The position numbers were made by a program, and so were the translations under genes. From Cryptomeria japonica (taxonomy: Eukaryota; Streptophyta; Pinopsida; Cupressales; Cupressaceae), in contig NC_081410.1 in NCBI RefSeq assembly GCF_030272615.1, positions 190,359,619 to 190,423,618 on the forward strand: a stretch of DNA of 64,000 nucleotides, in the 5' to 3' direction. Shown here in pieces: positions 35,354-47,101 of the stretch. Numbering within the stretch: the stretch's first letter is position 1; each line of letters starts with the position of its first letter. Below the pieces are notes generated by a model that did not search any database, had not been told where the DNA came from, and saw only the letters and a list, made by a program, of their open reading frames with translations.

Positions 35354-36790
35354 CTTTGAAGTTTCTAGAGGTTTGCATCAAGGAGACCCTCTTTCCCCTT
35401 TTCTTTTTATAATAATGGCTAAAAAATTGGCTAGAACCATTGGGTGGGCTTCCTCTGTTGGTCATTTAGATGGTACTAAAATTAATAGTAATGTCTTATT
35501 ATCTCCCATTAACAATTTGTAAGTGACACAATGTTCTTCAGATCTACTAAGAGAAGTGAAACCTTTCATTTAAAGGAAATTTTGAACAAGTGTTTACTCC
35601 AAGGCTTCTGCATAGGAGGTTAGTAAGGATAAATGTAAGTTTTTCTTCTTTTTCAAACAAGGGAAGGATATTTTAATTTGGCATGGATTTAGAAATGGGT
35701 AATGCAATGCTAGGGATGGTTATATGTTGATTGAGAGAGACTTGGATAAGGACGGTGTTGTATTACCTGTTCATATATGTTGGAACAAGCTATGTTTGGC
35801 CAAAGCAAACACCTTTACTTGGGTGACGCTACAAAGGAAGATTCTTATTACAAAAAAATTCTTGAAGGTTGGTTTTCATGGGCCATCAAGATATGCCTTG
35901 TGCAATTCTAGCAAGGAAACTATGGATCACCTTCTCCTTGGCTATCCCTTTGCCCAAGAATGTTGGAGGTGGCTTTGTGCCAAATTGGGTGAGGTTGGCA
36001 CCCTTCCAAATGATATACTAAGTTTGCCTATCTCTCGACCTTCTTTAAACAAAGCAACAATGTTTTCCTACCTAGGGATCATTCTACCCTTTAATCACAT
36101 TGTGGGAATTGTAGAAAGAAAGGAATAGGAGGATATTCCAAGATAGGGAACTAGTCTTGGCTTCCGACTTTAATAAGGTTGAGGCAACAATGGTTGAAAT
36201 TGCTCATAGAAATATTTCCTTTTAGAGCAAAAGGAATTCCATCTTTACTAATTGGGACGCTGAAATCGAGTTTAAGTGGTATGGTTTGTCCCTTCTCCCT
36301 GTCACTAGGGTTAGGGGTAGAGAGTCTCAAAGATGAAGGGCCCAAGCAATCTGTAAGGCTCCATAGGTTGGTTGGCATAAGTTGAATTTTGGTGGGGCAT
36401 TGAGGGGCAACCCAAGCCCCTTAGGAGTAGGGTGTATTATTAGAATTTTGGATGGGTCTTTAGTATCTCACTCCTTGAAACTTTTGCTAGTGGGAACAAA
36501 TAATGAAGCTAAATTCTTAGCCCTAATACTTAGGCTCAAGATTTGCAAGGAGCTTACGATCGAAAAAATTAGAAATTGAAGGTGATTCATCTTTGGTGAT
36601 CAATGCTATCAAAAGGGGCAACACTTCGAGCCAAAAGTTTCAGGCTCTACTTGAGAAGGTTGTAGAGTTGTTACAAAAATTTGGATCCTTTACTAATAAT
36701 CATGTTCATAGGGAAGAAAATGGTAAGGTGGACTTGTTAGCTAATGTTATAGTTGATGGTGTGAAGCTTTGTTCATTTGGCTCCTAGGTC

Positions 36791-37861
36791 TAACATTACA
36801 ATTGATAACACGATTAGGTAGATTTTCTTCAAGGCATTTAATGTGAGGTTATGGCTACACATGGGAAGTGGAGCCTTTTATATTCTTGACAAGAATGATC
36901 GTTAGTATTCATTTGTGGGCATGGACAATCCAATCTAGTTGGTCTGCCTTAGATGACAAAGGTCCTTCCTTTGGCAACTTTCAAACTAGCATTTGAAGGT
37001 TGTGTTTGTGGAACCCTACAAGAGGTGATTAAGATGGTCTTAGAGTGTAATTTCCTAGAGTGCATTAACAGATATCGTGTGATATCTGACATTTCATCTC
37101 ACTTCTTCGCCTTGCTGCTAGATTTAGGGAATCAAAGGCAATGGTGTTGGCCCTAGCTCATCTCTTGATCAAACAAGATTTCTTCGACAATGATATAAAG
37201 GTAATTGTGGCTTCTAGAGTTGGGATTAGCATTCCATGTTCGTGGGATTTCCAAAAGTTACTGGAGCCTAGCGTGGTTGTCTCCTCACCCTTTTCACCTC
37301 AATATGAGCAATGATGAGCTTGCTCACTACAGAGTGTGGGTTGTGAGGGGATGTGCATTCCTCAAAAGAATCACTCAATTGGCTCGTTTCGACTATTTTG
37401 ATTAGATCAAACAGTTTATGGAGATAGTGTGGTCTTACACCTTCTATTTTGATCTAGTTTGATCTAATGGTTGGAGGGTTTTTGGCTTCTATCGATTCTA
37501 TTGGCTCCTTTTTGTTGTGGATTGACAACAAAGCAATTATGTGATCGAGTAGGAGGCTCTATATTTTTTTGGAGTAAGGTTTTGCACTTTGCATGGCTTC
37601 GACCTTACCGAACCTCGATTTTTTGCATAGGGTTTTGTGTTGCTACAACCCTTAAAGACCTTTTGTAGAAACAATTGTATTTTTTAAATCAATACAATTT
37701 TTGCAATCTTTGATTGCGTCTTATGCATAAAGATTATTTAATTTTTATATTGGCGTGTTATATTTTCCTGTTCGTTCACGATTTAATTGTCATTTATGTA
37801 GTTCTTTCTAATAATATTAAAATTTGTGTTTTTTGATATAACTAATCTTTAGTTTTTTACA
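36791..37861 (+). other. 3' region of the plus-strand LINE and junction
   Basis: No known domain. A few open stretches of about 65 codons (36953-37156, 37205-37405, 37471-37668) are without recognised similarity. T/A-rich at 37670-37860, as is usual for a LINE 3' end. The next LINE ORF1 fragment begins at 37862. Confidence 0.4.
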
Positions 37862-38860
37862 ATGTCTTGCTCTGCACATCCTCGTGTGTCTTCTGATTTC
37901 CCTAACGATAATGGTTTCGACCTTCCTAGGCGACGATTATATGGGTGATTGCTCCATGGGCGATGGATCTCTGGACACATGCCACACTCACGTCTCCTCC
38001 CGCCTGGATTCCGAGAAGAACAAAGAGAAAAGCTTTGTTGAAGCCCTCCGGTCGTACTAGATTTTGCAAACCCCCTCACATCTTCCCCTTCTCTAACCGC
38101 CATGCTTGACAAGAGGTTTTTGCGGGTTAGCTTAAGCTGCCATTATTCATTTGCTCTACTACCTTTCACATACAATGCGTCGCTCAGGCCCTCCAGGGCT
38201 TCGGATTTCTAGAAGGACAGTTCAGACTAGCGGAAAGCAGAGGTTTCCGTTGCTACTGGGGGAGACATTTACCGCTCTCCGTTTTCTCTGCATCAGTCTG
38301 GGCACATTCCAGAGCTCCGTGTTGATGGTCCGGTTCGTGATAGGGAAGATTTCCTCCAAGACCACGCACTTATTTGCAGATTCGTTAAAATTTGGCCCAG
38401 GTTGTGTGATCTTCATGCTTGGATTACTACCTACTAGAAAGACGGATTGGAAGAAGTGATCAATATTTTCACCCGTGTCAGGGGCTGCTTCATCTTTGCG
38501 TTTGAGTCCCTTGAGGACAAGGAAAATGTGTTAAAAAATGACCTGTGGGTGTTTTAGGGCGATTTTTAATGTATGAACGTCTGGTACCCTTCCTTCGACC
38601 CTCTAATAGAGATCTTCACTTCGGCATTTTTCTAGGTTCGATTACCACACCCACCCATCCAACTTTGGGAGTTGGATTGTTTGCAGAACATTAGCACCTG
38701 TTTGGGCAAATTTTTATGTGCCTTGGAGGAGACAATGAAATATGCGAGCATCACTTATGCTCGGATTTGTGTGGGGTTGGGGTCTTTCCTCTCCATCAAA
38801 TTTCCAACAAATTGGACAACTAGTATCGTCATCCCTAAGCATATCAACTAGTACTTGTGG
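37862..38860 (+). pseudogene. Fragment of a second L1-type LINE ORF1
   Basis: The plus strand begins with an ATG at 37862. The DUF4283-type domain is visible at about 38355-38840: LICRFVKIWPRLCDLHAWI, GCFIFAFESLEDKENVLKND, VWYPSFDPLIEIF, VRLPHPPIQLWELD and YASITYARICVGLGSF. Three stops are present and the sequence breaks off at about 38860 before a zinc knuckle. The 5' part (37862-38340) is GC-richer. It is a different copy from the LINE on its left, since that one has its own ORF1. Confidence 0.68.
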
Positions 38861-39130
38861 ATTGGTGATTCTTTTGTGGTATTCTCAATGAAGATAATGA
38901 TAATATGCATTCAATAGACTCAAATGAATGTATGCAAATGACTGAAATGAATTTAGGATGTAATACAAGGTATATATAATGCAATAAGATCGCTGATGTA
39001 AACCTATAGTCAAGGGACATTAATGCAAATACTTATTGGTAAATTTTTTAGGAGAATGATAGAAAAACGAATCAATATTTGGGCTGAAAAAAGAAGAAAA
39101 AGAGAGCGAAAGGGCAGGCAGAATTTAGAC
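38861..39130. other. Unassigned sequence between LINE fragments
   Basis: AT-rich with repeated TGAATGTATGCAAATGACTGAAATGAAT-like wording at 38915-38955. No coding sequence or element end recognised. Confidence 0.35.
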
Positions 39131-40748
39131 CGAAATATTCCACCATTGACCATTGCATTACCCTCAAACACTTGATTGAAAAGGTTTGGGACAAACAAGA
39201 AGACGAGGTCTTTTGTTGCTTTGTTGATTTCAAGAAAGCTTTTGACACATTACCTAGAAATAAACTATAGAGCAGGATGGAAAAAATTCCAAAACATTAT
39301 AGAGTTGTTGTCCATAGGTTGTATGACTGAGTCTAGGCCAAACTCCAAACCAAACAGGGATTGAGTTCTTTGGAAGTGACATTGGGGTCGAGTAGGGCTG
39401 CCCACTTTCTCCCACCTTATTTGGGTTATACATTGACAAACTAGAGGATTGGATAGATAAGTTTGGCGGGGAGGGTGTTCATTTGACCGACTATGTAATA
39501 AAATTGCTCCTATATATTGATGATCTTATTTTGATGGCAAAATCAGCATCAGATTTGGAGAAACACTTGAAGGCTTTAGAACTTTTTTGTCATGAGGCAG
39601 GGATGCAAGTAGACAGTAGCAAAACTAAGATCATGATCTTTACCTTGAAGAGAAAGACGGTTCATGGGGAATTTGTTTTTGAGGGCAATCCATTACAAAT
39701 GGTCAATGAATTTAAATACCTTGGCCTTGATTTCCACAATAAACTCAATTGGGAAACATGTAGAGCGAAAAGGATCCAAGGAGGGTGGAAAGCCTTATAC
39801 TCATTGCAAAATAGATGTAGAAGAGTTGAGCTATGGGACTGGAAAACTAAAAAGACTCTCTTTGGCCTTCTTGTGGTTCCAATGGTCTTATATGGTTGTG
39901 AGGTATGGGGCAACAACACTTCAGAAAGAAAATGGAGGTAGATAGAGAGATTACAAAAACACTTAATCACAAAGAGCCTCAAGATTAAATCATTTGTCCC
40001 ATACGAAATTGTTCTAGCAGAAGCGGGGGCTTTCCCTATTGAGGCAACAACTATGGTCCGGTTACTAAGTTATTTAAAAAGAGTAGAAAATATGGAGACA
40101 CATCGTTGGCCAAAAATAGCACCAGAAGAGAAGCTAAAAAGAAGAAAGAAAACATGGATGAAGCAAAACATTAAGTGGTTGGATAAATGGGGTATTAACA
40201 TAAGTGATTGTCCAAATACAAAAAAAGGAAATAAAAAAGTACGTGCAAGGAAAGTTTAGAGAAAATATTATATCAAATATTTCAATCTTACACGTGACCA
40301 TACACAAAAGAATTACATTGGAATGGATATAAAATGGAAAGCAAAAATGTTAATTGCTCAAGTCAGGACTAGTTCACATCAACTTGGGTGTGAAACCGAG
40401 AGATGGATGATACCTAAAGAGGAGTGGGCAAATAGAAAATGTAGATATTGCACCCAAGGGGTTGTGGAGATAGAATGGCACTATATCATGGAATGTCCAA
40501 CTTACAATGGTATCCGAATTCACTACATTGACATGCTAAATGTAAACACCTTGAGTAGTTTATTTGAAGAAGATAAGATAACAAGAGTCGCAAATTTATT
40601 GATAAAGTTACACAGTTTAAGATCCAAGATGCAAAAGGAAATGGTAAAGGAGGTTTAGCATATTGTTCTTTGGTCTTTGCATACTCTTCTTTTGCTGGCT
40701 ACCCGCAGGTCCCATAAGTTGTTTGGCCTCGTGGACGTTATTAAAAGC
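39130..40748 (+). pseudogene. Non-L1 LINE reverse transcriptase (RTE- or Dualen-like), decayed
   Basis: The first RT motif is FVDFKKAFDTLPRNKLW (about 39220-39270). The central part is open at 39483-39941 and includes LLLYIDDLILMAKSASDLEK with the catalytic YIDD (variant of YADD), MQVDSSKTKIMIF, FKYLGLDF and PMVLYGCEVWG. The C-terminal part at 40323-40658 has a zinc-binding motif CRYCTQG...WHYIMEC (C-x2-C, H-x4-C). The YGCEVWG and C-terminal arrangement differ from the plant L1 RTs in this window, and no RNase H follows. The 3' end has a short tandem-repeat tail, which occurs in RTE-type and some related LINEs. The exact clade is not settled. Two breaks lie between the parts. Confidence 0.75.
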
Positions 40749-40796
40749 ATTCATTCATTCATTCATTCATTCATTCATTCATTCATTCATTCATTC
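40749..40796 (+). repeat. (ATTC)12 microsatellite tail of the non-L1 LINE
   Basis: Twelve perfect copies of ATTC (48 bp) directly following the 3' untranslated part of the LINE. It stands where the tail of the retroposed copy should be and there is no poly(A). Confidence 0.9.
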
Positions 40797-43755
40797 TCCT
40801 TATAAATGGGCAAGAGAAATAGGAGGTAATAAGTAGGTTAAAAATGGGCAAGAGAAATTGGAGGTAAAAAGTAGATTATGAAAAGATTGCCTTTAGATGT
40901 AGAAGGTGATTTTCATAGAGCATCATGTATCTTAATGTTCAAAATTAAAAAGTTCTAATTTTGGAAACCAAGCTAAGACAATCTTCAAGATTCGAGTTGT
41001 GAGGCTCCACAAGAAGACTCTAAGAATGCAACCTCTTTAGTGATTACAAATAGTTTTATGGGAAGAGAGGATTCCAAGCTTTCAAACCCTTCCACTGCTT
41101 TTTCAAATTGGAGTTTGTTCCAAGTACAACGTTCATTTTGATTAGGAAATGTCAAAAGATATGAGGGGGAAGAACCCCTAGATGAAGTGGACCGAGACAC
41201 TATGGTTTCTTCCCATTTTAAGCATGGATGGGCGAAGGTTAAGAAGAAAAATCCCCTTCTGGCAAACACCAAATATTGCTCAGATCTTCATTGAAAGGGG
41301 AAAATAATGGACGGAGTGAAAATATCTCCATGAAGGGGGCTTATTAAGAACACAACAAATTTAACTATGTTGTATTATTAAGTGTCAATAATAGAACACA
41401 ACTTTGTATTGTTTTTTTGTTGCATCCCTCATAGCAAGGGCATGTATGTTTTTTTTCAAAATTTTAATATATGGGTGTATCTCAAGTCCACAATTAATTA
41501 CAAATCAAAAAAAATTTAAAATTTGTAATTTAAAAAATAACTTTTAAAAGTTAGAAATTCTTGAATTTTTGTTAATAAAATAATTTAACATATCAATTGA
41601 TTAATATAGACGATGTATTAATTCCATATTGAAAATGTAACAACTATAATTATACTATATAATTTAAGATGTAAGATGCTTAATGAAATTATATAATTAG
41701 ATATAGGGAGGCATGAATACAAACAACCAAAAAAAATTTAAAAATGGATCAAGAACCACTCAATTGATCATTCTCCTTATCTTGAAGAGATGGAACAAGC
41801 AATGGGAGTGAACTACCAAAGGTAAAGGAAGGTGCATATTTGAGGATGTATGTGAGAGCTACAAAAGTGGCTTTGATATTTTAAAATAATTCTAGTTCCA
41901 TTTTGATAGTTATGGGAGTGAATTCTACTTTTAAAATCTAAGTTACAATCATGTTTGATATTTCTTCGTAATCTTTCAAAGTGTTGAATAGGGAAAAGAC
42001 CTCCAACTAGCACATGCTTCAAAGATATTGTATTTAGAAATAGCATGAAGCAATTGGTTAGATTCATACAAGTACCCTTTATAGCCATGACATAATTGAA
42101 GTAATAACTATAAATCCCGAAGGATGTCCACAACATTAGAAAGGAAGATAAAGTCCACACAAAAACTTAGCTAGAAGTTCACAACTAGCAATGAGTTTGA
42201 TGTTATCCTCCACCTTCATACTATCAAAATGAAAAATATAACTTTTGTTCTATATTCAAATTTATGAAAAATGTATGATATTATAAAGTAGAATAATCTT
42301 ATAATTAAATATAACTATCATATCACTTAGTCTTAATAGGTGCATAAATAAGAATGATATCATATTATAAAAAAATAATAAATAATTTAAAATTATTATA
42401 AACATTAAGAATCAAATTTAATATAGATTAATTAATTGAAATGTTATAAGAATTACGATTTTTGGAGTGATAACAGACTATATTCTTTACTGGGTATGCA
42501 TAAGATTGGCTTGTTGATGATGCTTGGGTATGCATAAGATGGGCTTGTTGATGATGCTTTGGAGATTTTTATAGCCTTTACAATTCACAGAAGTAAAGAC
42601 AGACGTTTTCCTTTTCCCAACTGCTATCAAACATGGTGCATTGCTATGGGGCGCAGAGTATCAAGAGTCCATGGCAACCTAAGCTTAAGTGTGCCACTAT
42701 TTGGCCCACTGAGGAAATGCCCCCCTCTTTTACCACAAACTACTATTTGGCAGTAGGTCTCTTTCCCCAGTCATCCTCTCAATAAAAAATAGTAAGATGC
42801 ATTTTTTTGCCTAATGTAGTTGCCTGCCATGATAATACAAGAGAATGTGGCAGCAATCCAAAAGCTAATGAACAGGAAGCAGATATTTGCCACATGTCGA
42901 ATATATGACTGCTACTAAACATATGAGCGTAAAATATGGAAAGTTTACAGAAGGTGGTGTTCGTTATAATGTTTCAATTACATGAGGTCTCATGGACTTT
43001 GAGATTACAAGTTATTCACAGAGTGGTGTTCTTGAAGAGTCTGTCTTTCTGGAGGGGCTCATTAAAATATGGCATCATGGACAGCTACGATTTCTATATA
43101 TAATATATACACATGTAGGCTTTCTAGAAAGCTAGGATACTTTGAAGCAAATGCAATCATCAGGTGTAGGCCTGGCTTATCATCAACCTTGGATGGCACC
43201 CTCCATGCCATATTAAAATTCATCTGAACAATTGAATGCAGATTATTTTCGAATTATCTCATTTCAAATGCATAGATGGACATGCTTGCGAACTGTGGAA
43301 AGCATACTGTAGGCATGTGAATCGCCAAATGAAATACATCATCCAGGCATGGCCTTATGATGTGCAATCAATGCTGGATTTGCTTTGTGCTGTCTTTGTC
43401 AAATGAAGCATTCTAGGACTAGGTCTGATTATTTATCAATCATAAGTCTATTTTTGAATAAACTTAGCAAGCAAAAGAATTATAGAATAACATAAGAATC
43501 AGTATGTCAGATGTGTGTGATTGCTCCTTGAATTTTTGAAGTTTTCGAACCCCAAAATTACAGTAATGAAACCACTTAAGTACATGGTTTCTCCAAATCA
43601 TAAATTGAAGAAACGTTTGGCTAAAGAACAATGGCAATATAAAACTCACTTCAAGACTTTCGCTGTTGAAGGCCATTGAACGTGCTCTCTGGTTAAATTG
43701 GCAGCAAACATTAGTCCCTGTAAAAGTTACTCTTTCTTTTCTGTTTTCAAAAGTA
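40797..43755. other. Unassigned sequence, no gene recognised
   Basis: AT-rich with short open stretches on both strands (the longest at 41813-42160 minus, 115 codons, and 40985-41272 minus, 95 codons), none with recognised similarity. The sequence at 40797-40870 contains a direct repeat of AAATGGGCAAGAGAAAT. A 34-bp tandem duplication is at 42492-42559. Confidence 0.4.
42492..42559. repeat. 34-bp tandem duplication
   Basis: GGGTATGCATAAGATTGGC... repeated twice (42492-42525 and 42526-42559) with a single mismatch (TTGGC/GGGGC region). It appears recent. Confidence 0.85.
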
Positions 43756-44897
43756 TCACTGCCCTCTTCTCGTTTTTGTCTCTTTGTTGCCTAGCCCGTA
43801 TGGAATTTTATCATCTTCTTCCAGTAACGATGCTAGATTCATTCCATGCCGCTTCAGCTCTTTCATAAAGATGGGCTGCGATGCAGCTAGATTCCCTACC
43901 TCATGAAAAAAAAGAGCAGAGATTAACAGAAAATGCTGATCTCCAATGTGGAGGCTGCATTTGAAATGAATGAATTGTGTAATGATAAATGAGATTAGTT
44001 GGTTGATTAAATTTTTGAGTAGCAAATGAGAGGGGGTATGAGAAGGGATAAGGATGGACAGCCCATAAGCCTTTTTGTGCCTCTCGTGAAGGAAGTGGAG
44101 AAGAGAGGTGAGGCATCCTCATCACTAAGAATCCTTCCACAACTGCACTCTTCCTGTTGTATTTGCTCCAGGTGCCCAGCATTTATAGTGGGTATAGTAC
44201 ACAGTCCTGCACACATTTTAGGAAACAAATCGTCATAACATGATTTTTTATGTTCCTTTAGTAATATGACCTGCAGAATCTATAAGAGGGAATCTACAGG
44301 CTTTTACGATGTAAGTTATATAACAGTTAAAATTAACAGCAAAAATTTGGATTTCTGATTTCATTGTTCAAAAGAGTTGCAAACTTCAAAATTCTTGTTA
44401 GGGTATTTAAAATGTATTTGTCAAATTCATAGTTGATGATATAGGTTATAAAACAGTTCACATTAAGAGCAATAATTTGAATTTCTCATTTTATTGTTCA
44501 AAAAAATTGCGAACTTCAAAATGTGTTTTTAGACTTGAAGTGTGTTTTTAGCTCTTCAGGTCTACTGAGGTTTTACTGTTGCATTCAGCCTGAAATATAC
44601 TGGTGTGAACAACTTTGAAGGAATGGTATATTAAATTATCTGATTCAATATATGAGTCAAAAAATATGGAGATTTTTGAAGAAAAGCACTGCTCTAAGTT
44701 CTGATTTAATTATTATCTAGGAACTCTAAAATTATTTCATGGTTCATTTTCTTTCTTCTTTTCAAGAAAAACGATTTCCTGAATTTGACATTTTGAAAAA
44801 ATTCGTAAGTTTACTATAAATTTTCCCATTACTAGATTGTGGTTTATACAAGTCACAATTATTCAGGTAAATAAGCCTCTAACACTTTCCAGCTTAC

Positions 44898-45343
44898 AGT
44901 AATCCATAGATTTAGTATACAGCATATCTAACATAACAACAGACTTCTCCACTAAGCTTGACTTGAACTATGCACTTCCCAAGAGCCTGAACAAATGTGG
45001 TATTGCCTTGCCTAATCAAAATTTCTAGTCGTTCCAGTCGTTTGTTCAATATTGGTAAGAACAGATACTATGTTATAAGTCAAAAGCACACAAGAACTTA
45101 AAATTATTTAGTATACAGCATATCTAGATTTAGTAATCCATAGATTTAGTATACAGCATATCTAACATAACAACAGACTTCTCCACTAAGCTTGACTTGA
45201 ACTATGCACTTCCCAAGAGCCTGAACAAATGTGGTATTGCCTTGCCTAATCAAAATTTCTAGTCGTTCCAGTCGTTTGTTCAATATTGGTAAGAACAGAT
45301 ACCATGCTATAAGTCAAAAGCACACAAGAACTTAAAATTATTT
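44898..45343. repeat. Tandem duplication, about 212 bp, offset 234 bp
   Basis: 44898-45109 and 45132-45343 are almost identical (differences such as ATACTATGTTATAAG versus ATACCATGCTATAAG). Between them is a 22-bp piece that repeats part of the unit start (AGTATACAGCATATCTA). High identity suggests a recent event. Confidence 0.9.
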
Positions 45344-46688
45344 GCATGAGTTCATTAAAAAAAATGAGAGGTTGTTGCCAGTTGTAAGATCCTCAAAAGG
45401 CCCTCAATTCGGACAACAGAAGTTTAGTTGAATCTGTTGCGTTTTAAGTTTGTTCTTTTCAATTCTTTGAACAGCAAGTATAGCTTTGACTATTACAAGC
45501 TCAAAAAGCAACTATGGGGAATTCCTAGAAATCAATTATAATTCGATGGTAAACTGATCAAACCCTTATTACATTTATTCAACCTTTATTTAACCTCAAT
45601 ACATAAACAAACAATACTAGAGAGGAAACTGATAAATACCAAGAAATTCTGAAACCCCTTATTTCCTTCTTGCTGGTCATACACAGTCCATTATGACAGC
45701 ATGCTGTAATTTATTCCAGACTGGCCCGAACAGCTTGCATGAGAGCTTAATGGAAGAGTCCAGGCTAGGCACACCTTCTGCTTATTTTTTAATATATTTT
45801 TGCAACCCACCAGCATGCAGATCGCAACCTCCTTCAGGTGATTGGCGCAACTCCCAAGCAGCCATACAGCCACCAAATAATATCCCCTTTGTGTATCTCT
45901 GTTTCTCTCTTGCTGCTGCAACAAAACACTGAAGACTGATGGTGACTCTCTGATTAATTAGCACAAACTTGGTCCCTGAATGAAACCAACTGAATAAGCA
46001 AGATCAACTAATATTCCACAGCCTCTGATGCTGTTGTACAAGAATCCCACGTTTTCCTGCATTGATACCTCCGATCACTACAAAAAAATCTTCTGCTAAA
46101 ACCCTTGGCCAAAAACTCCTCTCAGAGCTCAAATCCAAAATATCAAAACTCAACATCTTGAAAAGAAGACCTAAAATCTTCTTTAAACTTCTCCACTTAG
46201 GATTTGGGCGATTCCCAAGAAATGTGTGATTTGGCATTTAATGATGTTTTAACTTTTATTGTTCATTTTTTACTATTGAAGTGTCAAAAATAAATCACTT
46301 TCCATTTAATATAAAAAACTGGCTCCATCTGATGAGAAATAGACCCTCACTTAAGTTATAACTTAAAGTGACTTTTAAAACATTAAAACATTAAAGTTCA
46401 CCCATTTAATATTTAATTAAAATAATTAAATATTAATATCTCTCTAAGTATTCATCAAAATTGACTGCCATCTGAACTCGAGACTACCAAACCATACTCT
46501 GCCCCTGCCCAACCCACTGGCTATAAATAGTAGAACTGCTAAAAATAAAAAGTATCTCAAACGGAGTCCTGGAGACCTCAAACGAAAACCAGTCTTGGAG
46601 TGCTCGCTCTGAAGATGACGAATCAAACTCCGGAGGACCCTCTAACCAACCTCATCAGCCTACGCGAGTCAGTGATAGGCTAATCTAC

Positions 46689-46733
46689 TGTACTAGTGTG
46701 ATGTCAACTAGAAGGGGACATCACACCAGTACA
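46689..46733. repeat. Inverted repeat, 17-bp arms
   Basis: Arms TGTACTAGTGTGATGTC (46689-46705) and GACATCACACCAGTACA (46717-46733) pair at 16 of 17 positions around an 11-base loop. A more GC-rich stretch (46440-46740) surrounds it. It could be part of an LTR or a small inverted-repeat element. Confidence 0.8.
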
Positions 46734-47005
46734 CATTCTAAGCTTTTCAATGCATTTTTCTGTGGAGTCATCTTAAGCCACATCTACAAGCAAAGTTATG
46801 CTTCGCTAGAGGGATTTAACTATTATGAAAGCATTGACGACACATGAACAAACATGCTAGTGGAGTACACAAAAAAAATTTAGTATAAATTTGTGTTAAC
46901 TGTAATTTTTTTTCCGGTCTGGATTATTATAGGGATTTTAACTATTTCTGATATTTGCCGTTCCCCATGGCACGGTAATGAACTCATCCAATCATGCAGA
47001 GTCAT

Positions 47006-47101
47006 AAGTTAAACAAAACTAGAATTTTATGTACAGAATTCTGATGAATGGTAAAGTTAAACAAAACTAGAATTTTATGTACAGAATTCTGATGAATGGT
47101 A
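47006..47101. repeat. 48-bp tandem duplication
   Basis: Two copies of a 48-bp unit beginning AAGTTAAACAAAACTAG (47006 and 47054) with no visible mismatch. Located in intergenic sequence. Confidence 0.88.

Larger units (their letters stand above)
33115..36790 (+). pseudogene. LINE ORF2 remains: endonuclease, RT, zinc-binding domain, RNase H
   Basis: The endonuclease start is LISWNVSALNVPNE near 33120-33165, and INVYGPNAYIKKRELWEEL near 33425-33480. RT begins near 34020, with FHPISLCNTLFKILAKAT (34449-34503) and MMIKLDIKKAYVWIG (34648-34690). The RT coding sequence is cut at 34810 by the solo LTR and resumes at 35359 in the GLHQGDP segment. The catalytic motif at about 35515 reads QFVSDT where QFADDT is expected, so one catalytic Asp is lost. 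A large deletion follows (about 35640). The zinc-binding domain (35724-36128; FTWVTLQRKILITKKFLKVG, KETMDHLLLGYPFAQECWRW) and RNase H (36382-36787; NFGGALRGNPSPLG, NNEAKFLALI) end it. Confidence 0.8.
31601..37715 (+). mobile_element. Plus-strand L1-type LINE, decayed, interrupted by a solo LTR
   Basis: Order ORF1 (about 31690-33110), ORF2 with endonuclease, RT, zinc-binding and RNase H domains (about 33115-36790), and a 3' region to about 37715 that ends in A/T-rich sequence with AATCAATACAA. Coding frames are broken many times, and the part of RT after the catalytic motif is deleted. A complete solo LTR (34815-35353) lies within the RT domain. It is a different, more decayed copy than the LINE at 14322-20238. 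Confidence 0.8.

Noticed and set aside
40749-40796. CRISPR-like or satellite repeat
   Set aside because: A simple 4-base microsatellite at a LINE end without spacers.
41813-42160. Open frame of 115 codons, minus strand
   Set aside because: No motif and no supporting neighbours; composition as expected for AT-rich random sequence.
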